Shown in pieces: positions 56,501 to 64,000 of a stretch of 64,000 nucleotides of DNA. The stretch comes from Rhynochetos jubatus (Eukaryota > Chordata > Aves > Eurypygiformes > Rhynochetidae). The position numbers and the translations under genes were made by a program. The stretch spans positions 7,898,001 to 7,962,000 of the forward strand of contig CM050668.1 of NCBI GenBank assembly GCA_027574665.1. The letters run 5' to 3'. Position 1 is the first letter of the stretch, and every line of letters begins with the position of its first letter. The notes beneath the pieces were generated by a model, which was given only the letters and a program-made list of their open reading frames with translations, was not told the origin of the DNA and did not search any database.

Positions 56501-58547
56501 ACGAGGAGAGATTTGACTAATCAGAGCTGCCAAATGACCTAATCTGATGGGAGGATTTGAGCTAATGGAAAGGATTTTGTTTTGATTAAAAAGATAAAAA
56601 GCAATAATAACTCATTAATTCTGATGCAAAGAAAACTGCAAAGAAGGGCAGAGCTTGCCACTATCTTTTCTCCCCATCAGGGAAACACGGCAGCCTTGCT
56701 ATAAAATCCCTCAAAATCCCGCTCTGCTGGAGCACAGATTGAGTGTGAGACAGTGTAAAATGGCCCAAATTCACCTATTTGAGTGCAGTGATGCCGACTG
56801 GGGGAGGTGAGGTGGCCTGTTTCGAGGACAGTGACTTGCCCCAGCATGGTGAATGCTGTCTCTGGGCTGAGCCCTGTTGCAAAGGTGGTGACCTGCTTTG
56901 CTTTGCCGTGAGACTGGTACGTGCTCAAACCAGGGAGGGGCTGAAGGCAGGTGGGCACAGCAAGGGGCCATCACCTTGAGGAGAGCAGGATGCCATGGGA
57001 TGGATGTCAGGAGCCACGTGGCTCATGCCCTGGTAGTGAAGACAGAGCAGTAGCCTCCAGCTGCCTGCCTGCGGATGCTCCCCGGCACTGGGGGTTCCCC
57101 TGTGGCAGCACGTTGCCGCGCAGCCCCAGGCTGCTCAGCCTTTCACTTCTCTCGGTAGTTTCTCTGCTGTGGGTTCAGCCACACATCCAGATGCACACTG
57201 ACACGTTCCACACACAGGGACTGATCCTGGGGTGTTGGCGAGCTGTGCCAAACACCACAGCAAGGATCTCAGTGTTGCAGCCGGTATAGAAGCTGTATGT
57301 CTATCCATCTAAGAGCTATGGATTGCTTCCAGAGTTTCCTTGAACTCTGTTGGATAAACCTCGGGCCCATCTCATCCTTCCAGCCTTACGCCCAATTTAC
57401 CTTGCCACCCCCATCATTAACTTCCAGGCTTGTGCTCAGGCTTCACTCTTCAGTGTTTGCTTCTGAAGCACTGCTCCAGCTGCCTCCTAACACGCTGTAC
57501 GTCTCACCTATGGCTGCCCTCGCGGGCATCCACTGGGCAAAGCTGCACAGCAGACACTGCGGTTTGGGTGAGGCAGAGGAGGAAGCACAGGATCCGGCTG
57601 GGGAAATCGTTGGCAAGAAATGACGAGGCATGAGAGCTGCAGGCACAGAAACTGAAAGTTTTGTTTCTGACTCACTGCAGATCCACCATCCGAAATGTGA
57701 AGAGCATCCATAAACAGAGCCGGAAGCAGATCAGCCAGGAGACCTACAGGAGGAACAGCAGGAAGTACATCCAGAGCCGGCGGAACATGAAGGAAAATTT
57801 CCAGAACAAGGCCAATGTCATCAGTAAGTCTCAGCAGGGCCTTTGCCCTGGACGTGGGCTGACGTCCTGCAGGCACAGCCCATGCCCCCCTGCGCTGGCT
57901 GCTGGCGTAGGACGGTATGGAGGTCACATCTTGCCTGTCCACCCTTCTCCAATGGGGAAAGCATGTGCAGGGAGGTGTTTGTTTTCAGTGAGGTTTCATA
58001 CCTCTGGTTTTAGCTCTGACAGAGAAGGAGCAGAGTATGGTCCTGGTGGGAGGTCAGCCCACATTTAGGGCCTGCACTTTCCTCCGTGCACCTAACCTCA
58101 CCGGTGCTGCTGTTACCATCATCATTACCATGTACGTTAGCTGTCAGCAAGGCACCTAGAGGGAGATTGATATTGAGGTTGATGGTTTAGATCTTGTAAT
58201 CCCTGTGTGGGATCCGTGACCTTCCCAAGGGTGAACAGCTCCTCAGCAGACCTGGAGGTGGGTTTCGCCCTGAGCAGAGCCAGGAACTGGTGACCTCAAA
58301 CCACCACCTCAATCTCCAGGAAGACAGGAACAGATGCAGAAGGTTTGATGGCCATTAGACAGGAAGCTTTTGAACGTTCATGTGAAGGTGGAGAGCTCTG
58401 ACCCATCTGTACGATGCTTTACCCACAGTTGAGAAAAATGAGGAAGAGGAAAACACGTCCAAGGCTCAGCCTGCTGTTCCTCCCCGTCCCAGCAAAGACC
58501 TCATCCTGAACCGCTGTACCGAGAGCACCCGGAGAAAGATCCTGTGA
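50509..58547 (+). CDS. NCF1: NCF1 (p47phox), complete, 11 coding exons, 389 aa
   Basis: Cytosolic organiser of the phagocyte NADPH oxidase; after phosphorylation it opens and brings p67phox to membrane-bound gp91phox/p22phox. The exons join to 1170 nt in one frame (389 aa plus stop; human 390). Order: PX domain (about 4-121, with the RRF phosphoinositide-contact motif), SH3-A (about 156-215), SH3-B (about 226-284), basic autoinhibitory region (about 291-340, PPRRSTIRN...), and a C-terminal proline-rich motif QPAVPPRPS that binds p67phox. The start at [20 protein letters not shown] matches human MGDTFIRHIALLGFEKRF. The gene is intact, in contrast to the human NCF1B/NCF1C pseudogenes. It lies head-to-tail with GTF2I and RCC1L. 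Assignment is secure. Confidence 0.98.
51018..51098 (+). CDS. NCF1: NCF1 exon 2 (PX)
   Basis: [20 protein letters not shown] then TEIYEFH. RRF contains the PX lipid-contact arginine. Begins GTCTAC, so there is no tandem GTGT at the exon start as in human. Acceptor cccctcag, donor CAC/gtgagt. Confidence 0.97.
51415..51490 (+). CDS. NCF1: NCF1 exon 3 (PX)
   Basis: [20 protein letters not shown] then IPHLP, human [25 protein letters not shown]. Acceptor gctccacag, donor CCAG/gtgagg. Confidence 0.97.
52898..53063 (+). CDS. NCF1: NCF1 exon 4 (PX end)
   Basis: [20 protein letters not shown] ... [25 protein letters not shown] holds the equivalent of human R90. Acceptor ctcctccag, donor CCA/gtgagt. 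Confidence 0.97.
53200..53255 (+). CDS. NCF1: NCF1 exon 5 (PX-SH3 linker)
   Basis: [19 protein letters not shown]; human TKKPETYLMPKDGKSTAT. Acceptor cctgtctag, donor ACCG/gtgagc. Confidence 0.94.
53511..53633 (+). CDS. NCF1: NCF1 exon 6 (SH3-A first part)
   Basis: [20 protein letters not shown] ... [18 protein letters not shown]. ALxDY-type SH3 opening (AIADYE) is present. Acceptor tcccatgcag, donor GCG/gtatgt. Confidence 0.97.
54153..54260 (+). CDS. NCF1: NCF1 exon 7 (SH3-A end)
   Basis: [20 protein letters not shown] ... EPNYAG. The double Trp of the SH3 ligand groove (human W193/W194) is conserved. Acceptor ctttccttgcag, donor GCAG/gtaaca. Confidence 0.97.
55067..55184 (+). CDS. NCF1: NCF1 exon 8 (SH3-B)
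   Basis: [20 protein letters not shown] ... [14 protein letters not shown]; the [13 protein letters not shown] stretch is identical to human. Acceptor gtgtgcag, donor TCAG/gtgaga. Confidence 0.97.
56007..56114 (+). CDS. NCF1: NCF1 exon 9 (SH3-B end, AIR start)
   Basis: [20 protein letters not shown] ... [10 protein letters not shown]. The terminal APPRR opens the autoinhibitory region. Acceptor gcactgcag, donor GGAG/gtagga. Confidence 0.95.
57681..57823 (+). CDS. NCF1: NCF1 exon 10 (autoinhibitory, PKC-site region)
   Basis: [31 protein letters not shown] ... NKANVI. Serines equivalent to human 303, 310, 315, 320 and 328 are present; 304 is Thr. Acceptor ctcactgcag, donor ATCA/gtaagt. Confidence 0.95.
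58429..58547 (+). CDS. NCF1: NCF1 exon 11 (proline-rich tail, stop TGA)
   Basis: [39 protein letters not shown]. PAVPPRP is the p67phox SH3 ligand, followed by the conserved helix DLILNRC. Acceptor tttacccacag. Confidence 0.97.
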
Positions 58548-58879
58548 GCCCACAGCCCCCCCACCAGCCAGATGATGCTTTATCTCTGCCAGCTCCTATG
58601 CAGCCGGGGCTCAGAGCCAGACTGGGGGATCCAGGTGGCCCTGGCAGCTGCCACAGGCCCCAGGGGGCTGCCGGCCGGATCGGTGCAGCCCAGTGCCTGT
58701 CCTCATCCACAGGCATGGAGAACCCAATGTGTCCTAAAGACACCATGAGGAGGGACCTAGCCCGGCTCCACCTGCTCCTGTGGGCTGAGGCCTGCACATC
58801 CATTGGGGACCCCTTGCCACGGGACCCCTTTTTATCCCCTATTTGTATTTTGAAAGATTTTGTGTGTTTTGCCAATAAA
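58548..58879 (+). terminator. NCF1: NCF1 3'UTR with AATAAA at 58874-58879
   Basis: Short 3'UTR of about 330 nt ending in ttttgccaataaaggag. Confidence 0.8.
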
Positions 58880-59394
58880 GGAGAGACACTTTATAGACAT
58901 ATTTCAACATCAGTGGACAGCTGGTCAGTGCAGACACCGGGGAGTGGCATGGTGGCAGGAAAGGCATTTCTCCCCAGCGCATGCAGGGAGGATTGCACAA
59001 GGGCCTCTTGCGAAAGCGGTTGGCAGGAAGGAAATTTGGTTGGGGGGACGAAAGGCGCCAGCAGCTTCCTCCTGGAAGGCGGCTGTGCTGCTCTCTCTAG
59101 TGGAAAGTGAGGGCTGGGATGTGGGGATGTGGTGTTCGCTGGGGTGAGTAGGAGCCATGTGGCAAGGTAGCCACCTCAAATGGTGGGAGGGTGTGAGGGG
59201 TGAGTGGCTTTTCAAGGCTGCGGATGCTGGTCCCTCCTGCTGCCTGGTGGAGGGCCACCATATCAGGAGGCCAGCAGCCATGGCAGCATGGCCACTGCCT
59301 CTGGGTCAGGGCTGCTTCTCAACAGGGAGCACGGTGCGAGGGCTGCATTTGGGTACCACCACAGCCAGCCCTGCCACCGCCAGGCCACCTGGCT

Positions 59395-59640
59395 TCGGGG
59401 TCAGGTTTGGGTCGGGTCTGGATGTAGGTTGGGTCTGGGTCCAGGTTAGTGTCTGGATTTGGGTCTGTGTCTTGTATGGGGTCTGGGTCTGAGTCTAGGT
59501 GAGGGTTGGGTCTGGGTTTGGGATTTGGCCTGGGTTTGGGTTTAAATTTGGGTCTGGGCCTGGGTCTGGGCATAGATTTGGGTCTAGTTCTGGGTCTACG
59601 TTTGGGTCTGGGTGTCGGTCTGGGTCTAAGTCCAGATCAG
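59395..59640 (+). repeat. Degenerate TGGGTC/TGGGTT minisatellite
   Basis: About 245 bp built from variants of the hexamer GGGTCT (GGGTCT, GGGTTT, GGGCCT, GGATTT). The + strand is G-rich throughout. It lies between the NCF1 polyadenylation site and the RCC1L promoter. Confidence 0.9.
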
Positions 59641-59792
59641 CGTTGCGTTGGGCCCCACCTCTCAGAACACCGGCGGTGTCCCTTTAAGACGGTCCCGAGC
59701 CGGCGCACGTCTCGCGGCGCGGCGCGGCCGGGAGCATGCGCAGAGGGGCGGTGAGCCGGCGTGCGCGGGGTCGCGGGTCAGAGGTCGGCAAG

Positions 59793-60125
59793 ATGGCGGC
59801 GGCGCTGTCGGGGCCGCTGAGGGGGCCGCTGAGGGGGCCGCTGAGGGGGGCGCTGAGGGGGGCGCGGCGGCCGCCGCCGGCCCTCTGCAGGGGCCTGGCC
59901 AAGCCGGCGGGCCCGCGCAGCGTCCGCCAGCTGAGAGCGGACGAGGAGGCCGCCCCGGTCTTCCAGTACGTGGGGAAGGCGGCCAAGCGGAAGGACCGCG
60001 TCTTTGTGTGGGGCTTCTCCTACTCGGGCGCCCTGGGCATCCCCAGCTTCGTGAAGCCGGACGTGGGCTGGAAGAAGCCGCGGCGGATCCAAGCCACGCC
60101 CTACCGGCTGGAAACGGAGGAGAAG
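59793..60125 (+). CDS. RCC1L: RCC1L exon 1
   Basis: 111 codons, phase 0, donor GAGAAG/gtgggc. Ends PYRLETEEK, human PYRLELDQK. Confidence 0.94.
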
Positions 60126-61856
60126 GTGGGCCCGGGGGCGGCGGCTGCTCTGTCACCCGGGCCGAGTGCCGGGGCCTGCATTTCGGTCACGGGAAGCCCC
60201 GGCAGCGCTGCAGGCGTGGGGACCGGGGGCTGGACAGCGGTCAGGCAGAAAAGGACCTGGGGGCGGTGGTCGACGGCGGCTGAAGATGAGCCAGTGTGTG
60301 CCCAGGTGGCCAGCGGCAGCCGGGCCGGCCGCAGGGACCAGCGGGAGTAGGGAACTGATGTGCCCCTGGCCTGGGCGCTTCTGAGGCCGCACCTCGAGTG
60401 TTGTGTTCAGTTTGGGCCCCTCCCTGCAACAGGGACATGGAGGTGCTGGAGCGTGTCCAGAGCAGGGCGACAAAGCTGGGGAAGGGGCTGGAGCACAAGT
60501 GCTGTGAGGAGCGGCTGAGGGAGCTGGGGGGGTTCAGCCTGAAGAGGAGGAGGCTCAGGGGAGACCTGATCGCTCTCTACAGCCCCCTGAAAGGAGGGTG
60601 CAGGGAGGCGGGTGCTGGTCTGTTTTGGGTAACTGGTGACAGGACAAGAGGAAATGGCCTCAAGTTGCATCAGGAGAGGTTTAGATTAGACATTAGGGAA
60701 AACTTCTTCACTGAAAGAGTGGTCAGGCACTGGAACAGGCTGCCCAGGGAAGTGGTGGGGTCACCATCCCTGGGGGTGTACAAGGAACACGTGACCGTGG
60801 GGCTTGAGGACATGGTGGAGTGGGTATGGCAGTGTTGGGTTGGTTGGACTGGATGATCGTACAGGTCTTTTCCAACCTTAGTGATTCTGTGATCGCGACA
60901 GGGGTGACCTTAGCGATGCTTCTGGAGCAGCGGTGCCCGTTCATCCTGCAGGTTTCTTCTCTCGGCTTTGAAAGGCGCTGAGCAATCTGACGTGAAGGCT
61001 TTGTGCTGTTTCATTCTGTGTGTTGGTACAGCGGTATTCATCAAGGTGATTTTTGGTATAACTACAGTAGCAGGCAATTTGAAATGTATAGACTTGTCTG
61101 TATATATACACACATCTGTATTCTCTTGTCAGAGCCATAAGAGAGTCTGAACAACATTTATCAGAGAAATTAGGCCTCATTTCAGTGGCTTTCGTGGCTG
61201 CTCTCACCCTCATTACATTGGCAGCTCTTGTTGAGACCCGCTTTATTCTCTTGTCTGCCTGTTTCAAACATAATGCTCTGCCGCCCAGTTCAGAGAAGGT
61301 CAGAGCTGTTTTACTGGGCTTTTGGGGGGCAAAAAGTGAGTGAAACAGGGAAGTATTATTCCCTTAATACTGCTGGAGGGGGAGGGCGTGGGATGTTTAT
61401 TTTTCAGCTACTGCAGGTCAGCAAATAGGGCTTCCTGTTGGGTTTAAATGGGTCTGAAATAGCAAAAAAAAAAGAGATGTATGCACACAAAACCAGCACT
61501 CCAGGGCAGAAATGCTGGATTTGAGTTGACACCATTTGTGCATGTCACTGGAGAGTGGTTTCGGTCCCTTTTGCGACCGTACGTGCCATGGAGTTGGGTA
61601 CGCAGGGCTGTGTTTGGCTATAGCTTAGTGAGGGATGAATGCTGATGAACAGAGAGCAGGGTTGAAGCTTGTTTTTCTAAGCCATGGTTTGTAACTTAAT
61701 GGTGTGGGTTTTGTTTGACTTTAAAGATATCCTCGGCTGCCTGCGGCTATGGATTCACACTGCTGTCCTCTAAAACCACGGACATCATCAAAGTGTGGGG
61801 CATGGGGCTGAACAAGGATTCCCAGCTTGGATTTCAGAGGAGCAGAAGAGATCAAA
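59793..61856 (+). CDS. RCC1L: RCC1L (WBSCR16), 5' part: exons 1 and 2
   Basis: Mitochondrial RCC1-like beta-propeller protein, linked in mammals to mitoribosome assembly / 16S rRNA pseudouridylation and reported as a GEF for OPA1. Exon 1 begins [15 protein letters not shown], an Arg-rich leader without acidic residues that looks like a mitochondrial targeting signal, then [33 protein letters not shown], matching human [31 protein letters not shown]. Exon 2 continues the first RCC1 repeat ([12 protein letters not shown] ... [13 protein letters not shown]). 154 residues lie in the window; exon 3 (human RGYEYVLEP...) is not found and must lie beyond 64000. An in-frame ATG at 59736 would add 19 residues; 59793 is preferred for its stronger context (A at -3, G at +4). 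Confidence 0.95.
59807..59866 (+). repeat. RCC1L: 12-bp tandem repeat coding GPLR in the RCC1L leader
   Basis: Five units of GGGCCGCTGAGG with increasing divergence, translated as [20 protein letters not shown]. Confidence 0.9.
60225..60893 (+). mobile_element. CR1 LINE fragment, 3' end, in RCC1L intron 1
   Basis: About 670 bp, same strand as the gene. Diagnostic CR1 stretches: gaaaaggacctgggggcggt, the block around 60440-60560, ggaacaggctgcccagggaa, and the terminal tccaacctta gtgattctgtgat. It is 5'-truncated, as usual for CR1, and seems to carry an internal deletion near 60330. A frame from 60398 to 60856 preserves the C-terminal end of the CR1 polymerase ORF (e.g. [33 protein letters not shown]) without stops. 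It is a transposon remnant and no host gene. Confidence 0.93.
61727..61856 (+). CDS. RCC1L: RCC1L exon 2
   Basis: [20 protein letters not shown] then [23 protein letters not shown]; human [20 protein letters not shown]. Acceptor gactttaaag, donor TCAAA/gtaagg, ending phase 1. Confidence 0.95.
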
Positions 61857-64000
61857 GTAAGGATTGAGGTGGTGTGAGGGCTTACAGGGGGCACGACAGG
61901 ATACGTGTGATGTGGGAGACTTCACGTTAGGAGGCGTGAAAAATGCACAAGAAGCTTTGATGCAGATTGCAGGGCTGTGCTTTTTAAAAATGGGGTTTTT
62001 TAAGAGGCTTTTGTTTGGAACTCGGCTGTGTATTTGTGCCGTCTGTAAACGGTCAGGGTATGCGTGTGCTTGTGCAGTGTGCAATTTACGTTGCCAGGCT
62101 GTAACTGAAATCTAAGTCACTTTATTCTGCAGAAAAGTCTGTGTGTGTTGGCTGAGGCGTTGCTGTGACTAGCTCGATACTAGATGATGTAGAGGACTAG
62201 TTAATAAACCAGTTTTGGCAAGATGGTTTGCTCGCTTATGTTGCCTTTGCATCTATAAACTAATTTCCTTTCCCACAGAGATCTTTTTATACAGTCAGTG
62301 GGATTTTGTGTGAAGCTGTGGGGTTTTTTATTTTAACACCAAAGTGGATTTTGAAGGAAAAACATGTTATTCAGTCATTCTGTCTTATACCAGGCTTGCA
62401 AATGAGTTTAAGATGATTTCTCTGCAGAACATTGCCACCTTTCACCTAAGACATCTTCAAAGAAACACAAACTTACTTCCCTCATAGAAGGTTGTCTCTA
62501 ACTGTTGGAGAACATCCTTCCACGTTAAAAACTTCCTTTTTATAGTGTATAAGAGCATAATCCGTTAAGGTATGGTGCACCTGACGTGGGCAAAGGATTA
62601 AACTTTGTGGAGAAGCAAAAGGAAATTGCTGCTACTGTGCAGAATGCTGAAGTTTACAGTGGTCATACTGTATTGATTTCCCTGAGTGTGTGCTTAAACG
62701 GCAGCTGCCACCTGAAAGGACTGCAGAAGCCTCCACTCACTTCTGATTGTAAAGGTTTCAGCTCTTACTTTGTCTTAGTTCTGTGACTGTTGATGTCTCA
62801 GGGGTGTCCCCTCATTTTTCTTGTTTTTCATCTGATCCACGGGTGACTTTTACCAGAGAGTCTGTAAATAGGTTATGCAGTTCAGGCCCTCCTAAGCGAG
62901 GGAGCACTCAGTGTTCGAGAGGATCTGTTGGAAGTGGTGTGCAGATCAGTGGGTTTGCTGCTGCTCCACCTTGAACTTCCCACAGGCAAACTCCCTGTTG
63001 GATACAGTTACTCAGTGTTACATACTTACTTTGCACCTGCTAGTTCTTACACTGTGTCCCTGTAGATGGTTTGTTTCCAGGGGAATTTGCAACTTTCTGA
63101 CTTTTGGATGGTTGTATTTCATACTTGAGCTGTTTCTAAGCTAAATTACTAATAATTTACTCTCATCCTCCCTTGCCTTAGCCACCTCCTTGTCTCTTTC
63201 CTCAGGTATCAGTGACAATACTGAGTTCATTACCACAGGTCCCAGTAGCTTGTGACTCTGCTGGGAGGAGCAGAGAGAGGAGAAGGTTTTTTGCTTTGTG
63301 ACTTGCCCATGTCTTAGATACTGCCTCGCTGTCCTTCAGTTCCTGCTGTAGTGCAAGGCAGGCTCTCACCGTTTGCAGGCTCACATCAAGGGGTACTGTA
63401 AAAGGGCATGTGTAGATTTTCTGGTTGTGTTTTTGGGGTTTTTGTAATTGAAGGCAATGAGAACTGGTTAAAGCTGTGCTGCATGTGAGCAGAATGCTGC
63501 TTTGGGTCCTGTGGGATTTGATTCCACTTGTTACAGTGGCTTTCTTTGATATCTTTTTATCTCCCCATAACCTTTCCCTAGTACTGATTTATGTTTTGCT
63601 GTTGTGTAGTTTTTTTTGGGTTTCTTCCCAGTTGACCATAACTGATTACATATTCTTCAAGTTAACTAAATCTTTTTCTAGTAAAGCCTTAGATCTCTTA
63701 TCCCCTGTGGAGCCGTGCTAGCTAGTGTTTCTTGTGTTCCTTTTTTCTGAAAAGGCTTTTAATCTACTGTTCTTTAAATATGAAGCCCTAAGATTTTTTG
63801 GTTCACCTTTTGTGCTGTCTTCTTGTGATTGGTGCTGTTGTACCTTGTTTGCAGTATCCCCAGTTGCACAGAGCACTTAGTTTGTGCTGGGTGTTAAGCT
63901 CTCTAGTAATCCAGCCTTATTCCCTGAAGTGGTTGAACGTACAGCTGGAAGCCTCTGTTTCTCAGTTCTGGCCACCCAAAGCCTTAATAACATTCAGCAT
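61857..64000 (+). other. RCC1L intron 2 (to window end), no exon seen
   Basis: About 2.1 kb with no match to the expected third RCC1L exon and no repeat I recognise. Confidence 0.65.

Larger units (their letters stand above)
59640..60150 (+). promoter_or_regulatory. RCC1L: RCC1L CpG-island promoter with NRF1- and YY1-like motifs
   Basis: Very CpG-rich, no TATA. GCATGCGCA at 59734-59742 resembles the NRF1 site, and AAGATGGCGGC at 59790-59800 is a textbook YY1 element overlapping the start codon. Both factors commonly drive nuclear genes for mitochondrial proteins. Confidence 0.65.

Noticed and set aside
59662..60156. 164-codon minus-strand frame over RCC1L exon 1
   Set aside because: It is antisense to a well-supported exon in a CpG island; the Pro/Ala/Ser-rich translation is a mirror of the GC-rich coding strand.
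60398..60856. 152-codon open frame in RCC1L intron 1 as a host gene
   Set aside because: The translation is the C-terminal tail of the CR1 polymerase; transposon remnant.

Overview
The window looks like bird (at least sauropsid) genomic DNA. The genes have many small exons in U2-type introns, the proteins are close to their mammalian counterparts as I remember them, interspersed repeats are very sparse, and the one clear transposon copy is a CR1 LINE fragment. All three genes lie on the + strand in the order GTF2I - NCF1 - RCC1L. This is the ancestral order of the region that corresponds to human 7q11.23 (Williams-Beuren region), without the extra mammalian genes and duplications found there.

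Positions 1 to about 45.8 kb hold the 3' part of GTF2I (transcription factor TFII-I). I can place 31 coding exons covering all six I-repeats, the linkers and the C-terminus; the 5' exons with the leucine-zipper region lie before the window. The repeats are built from a three-exon module whose central exon is exactly 184 nt in all six cases. Special points are a lost splice acceptor at exon 6 with an in-frame rescue site, a NAGNAG acceptor at exon 7, a possible 18-nt microexon, a probable 3'UTR intron and a G-quadruplex motif in the 3'UTR.

Positions about 46.3-50.3 kb are intergenic with a clear rise in GC content and no gene I can support. Positions 50509-58547 hold a complete NCF1 (p47phox): 11 coding exons, 389 aa, with PX, two SH3 domains, autoinhibitory region and proline-rich tail. 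A degenerate TGGGTC-type minisatellite (about 59.4-59.64 kb) separates its 3' end from the CpG-rich promoter of RCC1L. RCC1L starts at 59793; exons 1 and 2 are present and the rest lies beyond the window. A CR1 fragment sits in its first intron.

The genes are neighbours by descent and do not form one pathway: a transcription factor, a phagocyte NADPH oxidase organiser and a mitochondrial RCC1-family protein. I found no prokaryotic-type system, no CRISPR array and no RNA gene I would defend.
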